The notes: a model not told the origin generated them from the sequence alone. A DNA stretch of 64,000 nt from Bacteroidales bacterium (GCA_017633255.1 JAGBPS010000008.1:1-64000), one strand, 5' to 3'. Numbered from the stretch's first letter, positions 29,271 through 38,762 are shown. Translations and numbers: made by a program.

Positions 29271-29669
29271 ATGGAAACTATATTCACAAAAATCATCAAA
29301 GGGGAAATCCCTTCTTACAAAGTTGCCGAAAACGACAAGTTTTATTCTTTTTTGGATATCAGTCCTTTGGCAAAGGGTCACACATTGGTCGTGCCAAAAG
29401 TACAGAATGACTACATTTTTGACTTGGATGACCAGACCTTGGCCGAAATGATGGTATTTGCCAAGAAAGTGGCACTTGCTGTGGAAAAAGCATGCCCCTG
29501 CAAACGAATCGGTGTGGCAGTAATCGGTTTGGATGTGCCACATACCCATATTCATTTGGTGCCTATCAACAATGTTGGAGATTTGGATTTCAAGAAGGAA
29601 CGTGTGAAATTGACAGATGAGGAATTCAAGAGCACCGCAGCTGCTATTGCCACTGAATTTAAGAACTAA
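29271..29669 (+). CDS. HIT-family nucleotide hydrolase (HinT-like)
   Basis: The 132-residue cytoplasmic protein carries the histidine triad H-T-H-I-H-L-V-P and the upstream G-H-T-L-V-V-P-K strand of the HIT fold. HinT-type enzymes hydrolyse purine nucleoside phosphoramidates; the physiological substrate is generally unclear. It follows greA by 5 bases, so the two are cotranscribed. A hairpin made of AAGAATTA words follows its stop codon. Confidence 0.92.
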   Translation: METIFTKIIKGEIPSYKVAENDKFYSFLDISPLAKGHTLVVPKVQNDYIFDLDDQTLAEMMVFAKKVALAVEKACPCKRIGVAVIGLDVPHTHIHLVPINNVGDLDFKKERVKLTDEEFKSTAAAIATEFKN

Positions 29670-29677
29670 AAACTAAG

Positions 29678-29725
29678 AACTAAGAATTAAGAACGTTTTT
29701 TTCATATAACTCATAATTCTTAGTT
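29678..29725. repeat. AT-rich inverted repeat upstream of the transketolase gene
   Basis: AACTAAGAATTA (29678-29689) has an exact inverted copy at 29714-29725. Before it stands a tandem AAGAACTAAAAACTAAGAAC tract. The same words form the hairpin on the other side of the transketolase gene. Confidence 0.75.
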
Positions 29726-29740
29726 GGAAAAATAATCATT

Positions 29741-30586
29741 ATGGCAACAATTGACGAATTAAAAACTATCGCTGCCCAGGTCCGCAGAGATATCATCAGA
29801 ATGGTGCATGGCGCCAAATCAGGTCATCCTGGTGGCTCGCTGGGTTGTGCGGATTTTTTGACGGCTCTTCATTTTGAACTGATGGAGGTTACTCCGGAGT
29901 CTTTTACCCAAGATGGCGCGGGACAGGACATGTTTTTCCTGTCTAATGGACACATCACTCCGGTGTTGTACAGCGTTATGGCACGTCGCGGTTATTTCCC
30001 TGTTTCTGAATTAGCCACTTTCCGCAAGTTAGGAACACGCTTGCAAGGCCATCCGACACCCGTGGAAAAGATTCCGGGAATCCGTATCGCCTCAGGTTCA
30101 CTGGGACAGGGTTTATCCGTGTCTATTGGAGCTGCATTGGCAAAAAAGAATAATGGTGACCAGCATGTAGTGTACACGTTGACCGGTGATGGCGAGTTGC
30201 AGGAGGGACAGGTATGGGAGGCAGTGATGTTTGCCGGTGCCAAACAGGTGGATAATCTGATCGCAGTGGTGGACTTCAATGGAAAGCAGATTGATGGTCC
30301 GACCGATGAGGTATGCTCGCTGAAAGAGATTACCGCTAAATTTGAGGCTTTCAACTGGCAGGTAATGCAAATGGACGGCAACAAGATGGAAGAGGTCTTA
30401 GAGACAATGAAAAAGGCTAAAAACGCCTTGTCCCATGGCAAACCAGTGGTAGTGGTGATGAAAACGGAGATGGGTATGGGTGTCGATTTCATGATGGGAA
30501 CCCATAAATGGCATGGAACACCCCCCAATGATGAACAAGCCGCTGCCGCTTTGGCTCAGCTGCCGGAAACCTTAGGCGATTTCTAA
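29741..30586 (+). CDS. Transketolase, N-terminal (ThDP-binding) half
   Basis: The 281-residue protein is the N-terminal subunit of split transketolases, which move two-carbon units between sugar phosphates in the pentose phosphate pathway. It has G-H-P-G-G-S-L-G early, G-S-L-G-Q-G-L-S, and the ThDP motif G-D-G-E-L-Q-E-G followed about 25 residues later by D-F-N-G. In most genomes the C-terminal half follows directly; here the next gene is an unrelated permease, so the partner must be elsewhere. The gene is bracketed by similar hairpin repeats (29678-29725 and 30593-30665). Confidence 0.92.
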   Translation: MATIDELKTIAAQVRRDIIRMVHGAKSGHPGGSLGCADFLTALHFELMEVTPESFTQDGAGQDMFFLSNGHITPVLYSVMARRGYFPVSELATFRKLGTRLQGHPTPVEKIPGIRIASGSLGQGLSVSIGAALAKKNNGDQHVVYTLTGDGELQEGQVWEAVMFAGAKQVDNLIAVVDFNGKQIDGPTDEVCSLKEITAKFEAFNWQVMQMDGNKMEEVLETMKKAKNALSHGKPVVVVMKTEMGMGVDFMMGTHKWHGTPPNDEQAAAALAQLPETLGDF

Positions 30587-30592
30587 AATTAA

Positions 30593-30665
30593 AAACTAAG
30601 AATTAAAAACTAAGAAACATGTGAATCATGGCTACTCTTAGTTCTTAATTCTTAATTCTTAGTTT
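30593..30665. repeat. AT-rich inverted repeat downstream of the transketolase gene
   Basis: AAACTAAGAATTAA (30593-30606) is matched by its exact inverse at 30652-30665; further copies of the AAGAATTAA word fill the arms. It ends 1 base before the LptF/G start codon and is therefore also in the leader of that gene. Confidence 0.75.
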
Positions 30666-30666
30666 C

Positions 30667-32103
30667 ATGAAAATCGTTTATCGCTATATTATCAAAAATT
30701 TCCTCGGACCTCTGGTCCTGACTTTCTTTGTGGCCATTTTTATCTTGCTGATGCAGTTCCTGTGGAAGTATGTGGATGACTTGGTCGGAAAGGGCTTGGA
30801 GATTCATGTCCTGCTGAAGTTCATGTTCTATGCGGCGGGCTCGCTGATGAACATGGCACTCCCGTTGGCCATTTTATTGGCATCGCTGATGACTTTCGGC
30901 AATATGGGCGAGCGGTTGGAAGTAGTGGCTATGAAATCTGCCGGTATCCCCATTAGCAAAATGATGGTTCCTTTGGCCATCGTGTCTGTATTGCTTACAG
31001 TTTTTGCATTTTGGTATGCTGACAAGGTGATACCTGTGGCAAACTTGAAACTCCGTACGTTGATTTATACAGTTCAGGAGCAAAAACCGGCATTGAATAT
31101 TGAAAGCGGTACCTTTTACAAGGGCTTTGATGATATTACTATCCGTATCGGTAAAAAACACTCGGATAATACTACCATTGAGGATGTGTTGATATACGAT
31201 CATTCCCGACATCAGGGAAATGTTACTATGACTTATGCCAAGTCAGGCACCATGAAGATGACCGACGATGGCAAAAATCTGTTGTTCATACTATATGATG
31301 GTTTTCATTGGGATGAGAGTGTGAATCCGGAGAGCCGTGAAGCCTCACATCCGTTGAACAGGGCCACGTTCAAGGAACAGTACAAGCGTTTCGACTTGTC
31401 CTCTTTTGAGTTGCAGGAAAGCGACGAAGAGTTCTTCTCTTCATCACAACAAACCATGTCATTGTCAATGTTGTCGGAAAAGATAGACACGATGAAGGTA
31501 ATGTTGGAAAGGGCACAGGATGAGGTTCCTCAAGGTTTCATCAGAAATTTATACTATTTCACTAATTACGTTAAGGACAAAGAGGTGATGGAACCTGTCA
31601 TACCTTTGGATTCGTTGAAACCTTTAACCGCTCAGCAGAAAATGGATGCATACAGGTATGCTCGTCAAAATGCGGAGGCTGTGGTCAATTCGGCCAAGTT
31701 CGCCGAACAAGATGTGTATTACAGAGATATGTCAATGCGTTCGTACCAGGTGGAATACCATAACAAATTCACTTTTTCACTGGCATGTCTGCTGTTTTTC
31801 TTTATTGGTGCCCCATTGGGGTCTATCATCCGGAAAGGTGGTATCGGAATACCTTTGGTGATTACTGTGGCATTTTTCACTTTCTATTTTATGATTACCG
31901 CTTTCGGAAAAAATATGGCTTCATCGGGAGAGATGTCTGCTTTCGGAGGGGTGTGGCTGTCCACACTGGTACTGATACCGATATGTATTTTACTAACCTA
32001 TAAGGCGACGGTTGATTCCAGCATGATGTCCGCTGAAACTTACGAGAAATTATTCAAAAAGATAAAATCCAAATTACAATCAATTATAAAAGCGAAAAAA
32101 TAA
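30667..32103 (+). CDS. LptF/LptG-family permease (YjgP/YjgQ)
   Basis: The 478-residue inner-membrane protein has three N-terminal and three C-terminal hydrophobic helices around a periplasmic domain (about residues 100-345), the topology of LptF/LptG, which with LptB extract lipopolysaccharide from the inner membrane. Typical segments are Y-I-I-K-N-F-L-G-P at the start and I-G-A-P-L-G-S-I-I-R-K-G-G near residue 390. Its stop codon overlaps the ATG of the glycosyltransferase gene (TAATG). Whether it is LptF or LptG cannot be decided here. Confidence 0.88.
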   Translation: MKIVYRYIIKNFLGPLVLTFFVAIFILLMQFLWKYVDDLVGKGLEIHVLLKFMFYAAGSLMNMALPLAILLASLMTFGNMGERLEVVAMKSAGIPISKMMVPLAIVSVLLTVFAFWYADKVIPVANLKLRTLIYTVQEQKPALNIESGTFYKGFDDITIRIGKKHSDNTTIEDVLIYDHSRHQGNVTMTYAKSGTMKMTDDGKNLLFILYDGFHWDESVNPESREASHPLNRATFKEQYKRFDLSSFELQESDEEFFSSSQQTMSLSMLSEKIDTMKVMLERAQDEVPQGFIRNLYYFTNYVKDKEVMEPVIPLDSLKPLTAQQKMDAYRYARQNAEAVVNSAKFAEQDVYYRDMSMRSYQVEYHNKFTFSLACLLFFFIGAPLGSIIRKGGIGIPLVITVAFFTFYFMITAFGKNMASSGEMSAFGGVWLSTLVLIPICILLTYKATVDSSMMSAETYEKLFKKIKSKLQSIIKAKK

Positions 32104-33305
32104 TGAGGGTATTGCAATTGTGTCATAAACCGCCTATGCCCCCTGTGGACGGTGGTTGCATAGCGATAAATAATATCACTCAGGGCCTGCTGAATAGTGG
32201 ACACGAGGTGAAGTTGTTGTCGCTGGCAACACACAAACACCCATGCAGGAAAGAGATATTGCCCGCTGATTATCTCGAGAAAACGCGGTTTGAGACGGTA
32301 TTCGTGGATACGGATGTGAGGGGTTTTGATGCATTGGCCTCACTGTTGAAAGGCAAGTCATATCATGTGTATCGCTTTTACTCCAGAGAAATGGCGCAAA
32401 AGTTGGCGCAAGTATTGCAACAAGAGTCATTTGACATTGTTCAGCTGGAGTCTATTTTTGTGGCGCCCTATATTCCTGTGATACGTAAATATTCCAAAGC
32501 GAAAATTGTGTTGCGCCTGCATAATGTGGAGCATATTATCTGGGAACGTATCGCAAGAAATCATTATTCATGGTTCAAGAAGTTCATGTTGAAGCAAATG
32601 AACCGTCAGTTGAAACGCTATGAATGCTCCTTGATGAACAAAGTGGACGGTTATATGGCTATCTCGGATGTGGATTACAAATTTTTCCATGAATTGTCAC
32701 CAGCTACTCCCGGCACTGTGATTCCTTTTGCACTGGATATGGATAATTATGAGACAGAAGACGAATATATTCCGTCCGATCAGCCGGAGCTGTTCCATTT
32801 GGGCAGTATGAACTGGTTGCCGAATGTGGAAGGCTTGGAATGGTTTTTAGAGGAGGTCTTCCCTGCCATATTGGAGAAATTCCCGACATTGACGTTTACT
32901 ATGGCAGGACGCAGTATTCCTGAGTCTTTGCAACATTATGCCTCCGACCATGTGATTATAGCTGGTGAAGTGGAGAGCGCCAATGAATTCATGCTGTCAA
33001 AAGATATAATGATTGTGCCTCTTCTTTCAGGGAGCGGTATCAGAATCAAGATTATTGAGGGAATGGCGCTGGGCAAGACTATTATTACTACGTCTATCGG
33101 TGCCGAGGGGTTGAATGTGGAGAATGGAAAGAATATTTTTATTGCGGATACGGCAGAGGAATTCGTGGCAGTGATCGAAAAATGTGTCAAGACGCCGGAT
33201 ATCTGTACAATTATCGGCGAGAATGCCCGCCATTATGTGGCATTGAATCATAACAATGAGGTTGTAACCCAGGAGTTGATAGATTTTTATCATGAAATAT
33301 CTTAA
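32103..33305 (+). CDS. Glycosyltransferase, GT4-type
   Basis: The 400-residue protein has a GT-B fold: N-terminal K-P-P-M-P-P-V-D-G-G-C motif and a C-terminal donor domain with G-S-G-I-R-I-K-I-I-E-G-M-A-L-G-K and G-A-E-G-L, as in GT4 retaining enzymes that use nucleotide sugars. It overlaps the permease gene by one base and dxs by 14 bases, so the three genes are translated as a tight operon. Given the LptF/G neighbour a role in lipopolysaccharide or other surface glycan assembly is possible but not shown. Confidence 0.85.
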   Translation: MRVLQLCHKPPMPPVDGGCIAINNITQGLLNSGHEVKLLSLATHKHPCRKEILPADYLEKTRFETVFVDTDVRGFDALASLLKGKSYHVYRFYSREMAQKLAQVLQQESFDIVQLESIFVAPYIPVIRKYSKAKIVLRLHNVEHIIWERIARNHYSWFKKFMLKQMNRQLKRYECSLMNKVDGYMAISDVDYKFFHELSPATPGTVIPFALDMDNYETEDEYIPSDQPELFHLGSMNWLPNVEGLEWFLEEVFPAILEKFPTLTFTMAGRSIPESLQHYASDHVIIAGEVESANEFMLSKDIMIVPLLSGSGIRIKIIEGMALGKTIITTSIGAEGLNVENGKNIFIADTAEEFVAVIEKCVKTPDICTIIGENARHYVALNHNNEVVTQELIDFYHEIS

Positions 33306-35187
33306 CACTATCAATTCGCCAGCGGATCTGAAGAAGCTGAAAGTGGAGGAGCTCCCACATTTGTGTGAGGAGCTTAGGGAGTATATTATCTCCGAAACGG
33401 CTTCCAATCCAGGACACCTTGGCTCCAGCCTGGGGGCGGTGGAATTGGCGGTGGCTATCCACTATGTGTTTGATACACCGAATGATAAATTGGTGTGGGA
33501 TGTGGGTCACCAGGCATACGCCCATAAGATTATCACAGGGAGAAGAGAACAATTTCATACTAACCGCAAGTATCATGGAATCAGCGGTTTCCCTGTGATG
33601 AAAGAGAGCGAATATGACGCTTTCGGCACAGGACATGCCTCCACTTCCATTTCGGCGATATTGGGTATGGCACAGGCCGCACAGTTGTCGGGTGATACAG
33701 AGCGCAGTCACATTGCTGTGATCGGTGACGCTTCCATTGGTGGCGGCATGGCCTTTGAGGCTATCAACGAGGCCGGCATCAGAAATGTGAATATGTTAGT
33801 GATCCTGAATGATAACAAGATGGCGATTGACGATAACCGCAGCGCCATGAGCAAATATTTGCTGCATATTACTTCGTCGCCATCTTATAACAATTTCAAG
33901 ACCAAAGTATGGAATTTCTTTACTTCAAAAAGAAAGTTCTCCAATAAGATAGCGCAGTGGATCAGTAATGTGGGTAGTGGTATAAAAGGTTTCCTTTTGA
34001 GTGGTAGTAATCTGTTCCAGAGTTTGGGTTTCCGTTATTTCGGTCCTACTAACGGTCACGATGTGAAAACTTTGGTGAAAACCTTGCGAGACTTGAAATC
34101 CATTCCAGGTCCCAAACTGTTGCATGTGATTACGGTGAAAGGCAAAGGCTTGAAGCTGGCGGAGGAACATCAGACCACCTATCATGCACCGGGTAAGTTC
34201 AACCCTGAAACGGGACAACTGATTAAGAGCGATGGCAACAACCAGCCTCCAAAATACCAGGATGTGTTTGGCGAAACGATACTGGAGTTCGCCCGTCAGG
34301 ACGAGAAAGTGGTGGGCATCACACCTGCCATGGCTACAGGTTGCTCTTTGACCATTATGGATGCGGTGTATCCCGACAGAGTTTTTGACGTGGGTATTGC
34401 CGAGCAGCATGCCGTGACTTTTTCAGCGGGATTGGCTGTAGGCGGCATGATACCTTTCTGCAATATCTATTCTACTTTCTTGCAGCGTTCTTACGATCAG
34501 ATTGTGCATGATGTAGCCCTGCAGAAACTGCCAGTCATTTTCTGCATTGATCGTGGCGGTGTGGTCGGAGAGGACGGCGCTACGCATCAGGGTATTTTTG
34601 ACTTGGCTTTCTTGCGCTCTATTCCGAATATGATTATTGCTTCACCGCTCAATGAGCATGAGTTGCGCAACATGATGTTTACGGCTTGGCAAAATGCCCG
34701 CGAAAAAGGCCTTCCCTTTGCCGTTCGTTACCCGAGAGGCAGGGGAGTACTTGTGGACTGGAAAAACACGCCAGAAAGGCTGGAAATGGGCAAGGGACGC
34801 ATTCTGCAAGAAGGGAATGAGGTAGCGGTGCTGTCGTTAGGACCTTTGGGTAATAATGTGACCGCGGCGATAGAGTTACTGAAAGTTGAGAATATCAACC
34901 CGACCCATGTGGACATGCGCTTCCTGAAACCTTTAGACGAGGCTTTGCTGGCAGATGTTGCTGCACGTCATAAGGTACTGATAACCATAGAAGACGGTGT
35001 GGCCAAAGGTGGTTTGTTCTCTGCGGTTTCCGAATACTTAAGCGAGCATCATTTGCAGAACCGCCTGTGTCATATTGCCATCAATGACCGTTTTGTGCCC
35101 CACGGAGATGTCCCTTCTTTGTATAAGGAATTGGGTTTTGATGCTGAGAGTATCGCAAAAACAATTCGGCTCGAGATCCGGAAATAG
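33292..35187 (+). CDS. dxs: 1-Deoxy-D-xylulose-5-phosphate synthase
   Basis: Dxs joins pyruvate and glyceraldehyde 3-phosphate to make DXP, the first step of the non-mevalonate isoprenoid pathway. The 631-residue chain has the ThDP motif G-D-A-S-I-G-G-G-M-A-F-E-A followed by N-D-N-K-M-A-I-D, the catalytic region V-G-I-A-E-Q-H-A-V, and the R-Y-P-R-G transketolase-C segment. The start codon lies 14 bases inside the glycosyltransferase gene. Its last 107 bases are overlapped by a reading frame on the other strand (a lipoprotein gene). Confidence 0.95.
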   Translation: MKYLNTINSPADLKKLKVEELPHLCEELREYIISETASNPGHLGSSLGAVELAVAIHYVFDTPNDKLVWDVGHQAYAHKIITGRREQFHTNRKYHGISGFPVMKESEYDAFGTGHASTSISAILGMAQAAQLSGDTERSHIAVIGDASIGGGMAFEAINEAGIRNVNMLVILNDNKMAIDDNRSAMSKYLLHITSSPSYNNFKTKVWNFFTSKRKFSNKIAQWISNVGSGIKGFLLSGSNLFQSLGFRYFGPTNGHDVKTLVKTLRDLKSIPGPKLLHVITVKGKGLKLAEEHQTTYHAPGKFNPETGQLIKSDGNNQPPKYQDVFGETILEFARQDEKVVGITPAMATGCSLTIMDAVYPDRVFDVGIAEQHAVTFSAGLAVGGMIPFCNIYSTFLQRSYDQIVHDVALQKLPVIFCIDRGGVVGEDGATHQGIFDLAFLRSIPNMIIASPLNEHELRNMMFTAWQNAREKGLPFAVRYPRGRGVLVDWKNTPERLEMGKGRILQEGNEVAVLSLGPLGNNVTAAIELLKVENINPTHVDMRFLKPLDEALLADVAARHKVLITIEDGVAKGGLFSAVSEYLSEHHLQNRLCHIAINDRFVPHGDVPSLYKELGFDAESIAKTIRLEIRK

Positions 35188-35995
35188 ACTTTTCATAACT
35201 ACCTTCTGATATTTCCAGCACTTCTATATTGCCGGGGTGATATCTGAATTTCACTATGGTGATAGGGGTGGTGAATTCTCCCTCTTCGCAACCGCTGATG
35301 GCGAGGGTATATTCGGTGCCGTCGTCCATATTGTCCTCCATGTCGAAATACCAGATGCTTTGGTCTTGCTTGTAAAACATCTCCAGGAATCCGTATTCCA
35401 TATACATTTCCACCACTTTGTACAAGTAAAGTGTGGCAAATCCGTAAATGTCATTTATCAGTTCGGATTCCTCATAATCCCATACATAAGTAAGATTTTC
35501 GTCGGAAGGAGTAATTGTTAGCACGTCTCCATCAAAATGAACATCGAATTGCAGGTCCCTGTCTGGTATAGGTTTGGTGTGAAAAGTACAGACAACGGGG
35601 TCACCGATGAGTTTATAGGTTTTGGGATTGATTTGGAACACGATGAATTTGAAATCCTTGTCGTCCTCCAACATGTTCAAGTTAAATTGCCTGCTGCCAC
35701 GGAAACAGAAGATGTCCGTGAAAGTTCCGGTTTCAAAATTTGGGAGCTCGTTCACCATCCTCGTGATCTCATCGTCGCAGATTGTTGTCGCCTCTTCATT
35801 GTAGTTCGGGTCGCTCTCTTTCACGAGGACATAGGAATAATAAGCGCGTGAACTTGCAGTGGCCACGGTAAAGCGTGCGCGGCTGCCTGACACCGATTCT
35901 AATTGTACTTTTATCTCTGTTGGGCGGATTTCCTCCTTGTTACAAGCGGTAAGCAGTAACAGGCTTAGGATAATAAAAATAGAAAGTCGTTTCAT
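35081..35995 (-). CDS. Lipoprotein, unknown function, 3' end overlapping dxs
   Basis: The 304-residue product has a lipoprotein signal with lipobox L-L-T-A-C (Cys18) and a body of predicted beta strands similar in texture to fibronectin-like domains; no family is recognised. It is the last gene of a four-gene minus-strand operon, 18 bases after the esterase gene. The final ~35 residues (from about S-I-S-G-S-R-A) are read through the antisense of dxs and look unlike the rest; the natural stop may have been lost, or the end is simply a long convergent overlap. Confidence 0.65.
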   Translation of the reverse strand: MKRLSIFIILSLLLLTACNKEEIRPTEIKVQLESVSGSRARFTVATASSRAYYSYVLVKESDPNYNEEATTICDDEITRMVNELPNFETGTFTDIFCFRGSRQFNLNMLEDDKDFKFIVFQINPKTYKLIGDPVVCTFHTKPIPDRDLQFDVHFDGDVLTITPSDENLTYVWDYEESELINDIYGFATLYLYKVVEMYMEYGFLEMFYKQDQSIWYFDMEDNMDDGTEYTLAISGCEEGEFTTPITIVKFRYHPGNIEVLEISEGSYEKSISGSRAELFLRYSQHQNPIPYTKKGHLRGAQNGH

Positions 35996-36013
35996 GAGTA
36001 TTAACTCCTTGTA

Positions 36014-37231
36014 TTATAAATTTTTATATACTTTGAGAATGAATTTTACAGCCCCTGATTGGTGATTGCCATAATGGTCGAAGTCATACGTGACATCTTT
36101 TCCCTTGAAATATTGTTCAGCCTTTAGGGCGTTGGTAAAGGGTACCGTGTTGTCGTCCATGCTGTGGAATAAATAGACGGGAGAACGGGGTGTAAAGAAA
36201 AGAATGGAATTAAACATCAATGCTCGATATAGTCTTGCGGTCTGTGGATTTTGTTTGTCACGTCCCACGTCGGTCATCAGGTCACTCACTTTCTTGGCGT
36301 TCAGTAAGCTGTTGATCTCAGCCACGGAATATCTCTTCGAGTTTACCCATTCGTCAAGGTGTTCCATCAGTATCGGTTGGAAAAAGTCACTAAGGTTCAG
36401 GTCCAAATCCTCGCCCTCATTGACACCTTGCACAATCATCGGTATTGCGCAGGGAATGCCGGTCTTATCTTCCAGAATCGCCACATCAAACGTGGCTGCC
36501 ATGTCGTAGGGCCCGCCGCCGGCGTACACCATCGCTATGGGCAACTCTGTTCTGTATTCATCCTGCAGGATATCCATCACCCCCAAGGTGGTGGAGCCTC
36601 CCTGCGAGTAACCAACCAGAATTACCTCGTTGCTTTCAGGTTCACGGCCAATGGCGCTAAGGTAAGGTTTCACCGCCAGGGCCATGTCCACCACGCTTCG
36701 TGCCGTGCTCTCCATGTGCATGTAGGGATGGATGCGGTTCGCCGTTACACCGTAGCCTATGTAGTCAGCCATCACCACGGCATAGCCTTTTGAAGCCAGA
36801 ATGCCTTCCAACTGGAAGCTTTCCGACGGACATTCGCGGTTGGCCCCGATGGTCCAATGGCTCACTATGACCATGTTCTTGATTTTGCCTTTGGCCGGAA
36901 GCAAAACCTTGCCTGACAAGGTGAGGGGGCTTCCGTCCACATCGTGGCCGGTATAGGTGCCCGCAACCTGTATTATTTTGTTACTTTTCATTGTTTCCAC
37001 TAGGTTCTCCACCAGGTCAGCCACGGAAACACTGGCCACTTTTGTTTCGTCTCCTAATTCCATGGTGCGGATTTCGGGGTTCAGTGTACCGTTTACGATC
37101 ACTTCGCTATTTTTTACGCTCGTCACATGGAAGGTGTCGAAATCCACTATGTCGACTTTCGGCTTATGGCAGGCTGCCAAAAATATTGCCGCAAGGCTGA
37201 AATAAATCCACTTTTTCATTTTTTTTACCAT
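36014..37231 (-). CDS. Alpha/beta-hydrolase lipoprotein (secretory lipase/esterase-like)
   Basis: The 405-residue protein has a lipoprotein signal with the lipobox L-A-A-C and an alpha/beta-hydrolase body with the nucleophile elbow G-Y-S-Q-G-G and an oxyanion region S-H-W-T-I-G-A-N. A late S-M-D-D-N-T-V-P segment and the C-terminal H-Y-G-N-H supply the likely Asp and His of the triad. Two starts are possible: ATG at 37231, overlapping the upstream stop codon (ATGGTAA), or ATG at 37219 giving MKKWIYF. It probably acts on esters at the cell surface. Confidence 0.82.
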   Translation of the reverse strand: MVKKMKKWIYFSLAAIFLAACHKPKVDIVDFDTFHVTSVKNSEVIVNGTLNPEIRTMELGDETKVASVSVADLVENLVETMKSNKIIQVAGTYTGHDVDGSPLTLSGKVLLPAKGKIKNMVIVSHWTIGANRECPSESFQLEGILASKGYAVVMADYIGYGVTANRIHPYMHMESTARSVVDMALAVKPYLSAIGREPESNEVILVGYSQGGSTTLGVMDILQDEYRTELPIAMVYAGGGPYDMAATFDVAILEDKTGIPCAIPMIVQGVNEGEDLDLNLSDFFQPILMEHLDEWVNSKRYSVAEINSLLNAKKVSDLMTDVGRDKQNPQTARLYRALMFNSILFFTPRSPVYLFHSMDDNTVPFTNALKAEQYFKGKDVTYDFDHYGNHQSGAVKFILKVYKNL

Positions 37232-37887
37232 TTATAATAGACACTGACTGAAAAAATGCGGGAAAAGACCTGGTAGATGGCCCGAGGGCTGGCAATAGCG
37301 TTGAGGCCGCCCAATTCGAAGGTACCGCCCCATGAACCTTTGCCCACCTCTATGCCGATAAAGTTCAGGTTGAAGGCAGGGGCTGCACCGAAACCGCCAT
37401 GGTTGTCAAAGGCCAGAAGTCCGCCGATTCCCAAACCCGAATACAGTCTTACCCATTCCCTTTCAAAATAGGTGAAACGCATTGTGAATAATAGCGTCAA
37501 ATCCCAGTTCCTGATGCTTGTTGCCGGAGACACCAGCTTGTGATATTTGTCGAATTCTCCCTCTTTCCAGAAGATTCCCTCTATGTCGGCTTGTGCCCCA
37601 AGACTTACCACCTTGGTCACCCGGTACTGGTATTCACCGAAGATGTGTCCGGTATAGCCGAATTTGAAGGTCTCTACATGTAAATAGTTGTCTGGCAGCG
37701 CGCTGGGTGTGGCCCATGTGCCACTCTGCTTCGGGCGGAAGGCCATCGTTTCGAAGAGCATGTCTCCCCAGCCTATTCTCACACTGTGCCGTTTGTCCAA
37801 AGAGGGCTTTTCATTCTGACAGAAGGCGGTTGACAAGCCTGCGATTGTCAGTAGCAGAAATAATGCTATGGCTGATATTTTTCTCAT
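37225..37887 (-). CDS. Outer-membrane beta-barrel protein, unknown
   Basis: The 220-residue product has a signal peptide (MRKISAIALF... ending Ala-Phe-Cys-Gln) and alternating hydrophobic/aromatic strands ending in F-S-V-S-V-Y-Y-K-W, as in small outer-membrane barrels. It is the second gene in the four-gene minus-strand operon, 10 bases after the 270-residue gene and overlapping the esterase start by 7 bases. No specific function is indicated. Confidence 0.65.
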   Translation of the reverse strand: MRKISAIALFLLLTIAGLSTAFCQNEKPSLDKRHSVRIGWGDMLFETMAFRPKQSGTWATPSALPDNYLHVETFKFGYTGHIFGEYQYRVTKVVSLGAQADIEGIFWKEGEFDKYHKLVSPATSIRNWDLTLLFTMRFTYFEREWVRLYSGLGIGGLLAFDNHGGFGAAPAFNLNFIGIEVGKGSWGGTFELGGLNAIASPRAIYQVFSRIFSVSVYYKW

Positions 37888-37897
37888 TGTGTATTAA

Positions 37898-38710
37898 TTA
37901 TTTCAGTTTTCCTAAACGCATGCCTATTTTAAAGAAACCCAGGTGCATGGCATTGCCGCCGCCGAGGGGAATGCAGTCGTAGCCGAAACCTGCCTCTAAG
38001 CGTTTGTACTCAACGCCAAACAGGATTTTTATACGAGTGGCAAGTCCGTCATAACTCATCCTTTTATTGTGAGATACAATGTTTTCCTCTTCTTGGGTAT
38101 AGTAATAGGCAGAGGAGAATATGTTGTTAAGACCAATAGAAAAGTCAAAGAAGGGATAAAGTCCGTCTGTGACAGGATAGTAGGCTCTAAAGTTAAACAT
38201 GAGGGGGACACTAATTATGCAGCCTTTTACGCCCGTTAAAACGTAAGAGGTGAATATAGCATCAATACCTGTGTTGAATCCTACAAAAGCGTAGTCGTAG
38301 AATCTCACGCCTATAGTACCCGAAAATGCTGGGCCAACAGCTGTTGCGGTGAACGGAACTCCCACCTCAAGATATCCGTTAAGCAGAATGTTGTGGATGT
38401 ATTTGCCTTTCAATGGGGCAGCTGTGTTTTCCTCCTGACCAGAACCGAGTATTTTACTGTTGAAGACATCTTTGGAGCCATCCATGTAACGGATAAAAAA
38501 GACATCGTTTTTAGCCACTTTATAATCAGGCCCATTTTGGGATTCCCATCGTTTATAAGTGATTTCGTTGGTTCCTACTGTGATGACTTTGGCTTGGATT
38601 TCAGAGGCATCCACCAATACAATCACATCTTGGGCTTTTGCACTGATAGCCAACATCAAAATACCTGCAGCCAATAATATTGTTGATTTGATTTGGGTAA
38701 AGGTTTCCAT
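37898..38710 (-). CDS. Exported beta-barrel-like protein with N-terminal strand domain, unknown
   Basis: The 270-residue product has a signal peptide ending Ile-Ser-Ala-Lys-Ala-Gln. Mature residues about 28-75 (D-V-I-V-L-V-D-A-S-E-I-Q-A-K-V...I-T-Y-K-R-W) form a short strand-rich unit common before barrels in this phylum, followed by Tyr/Phe/Gly-rich strands typical of an outer-membrane barrel. It is the first gene of the minus-strand operon 38710-35081 and has a good promoter at 38737-38744. Confidence 0.7.
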   Translation of the reverse strand: METFTQIKSTILLAAGILMLAISAKAQDVIVLVDASEIQAKVITVGTNEITYKRWESQNGPDYKVAKNDVFFIRYMDGSKDVFNSKILGSGQEENTAAPLKGKYIHNILLNGYLEVGVPFTATAVGPAFSGTIGVRFYDYAFVGFNTGIDAIFTSYVLTGVKGCIISVPLMFNFRAYYPVTDGLYPFFDFSIGLNNIFSSAYYYTQEEENIVSHNKRMSYDGLATRIKILFGVEYKRLEAGFGYDCIPLGGGNAMHLGFFKIGMRLGKLK

Positions 38711-38736
38711 GTGAAAAAATGTTTTAATTCTGACTG

Positions 38737-38744
38737 CAAAAATA
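38737..38744 (-). promoter_or_regulatory. -7 box for the 38710-35081 operon
   Basis: Reads TATTTTTG on the minus strand, 27 bases before the first start codon. Confidence 0.7.
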
Positions 38745-38762
38745 CAAAAATATCTTTCTTTT

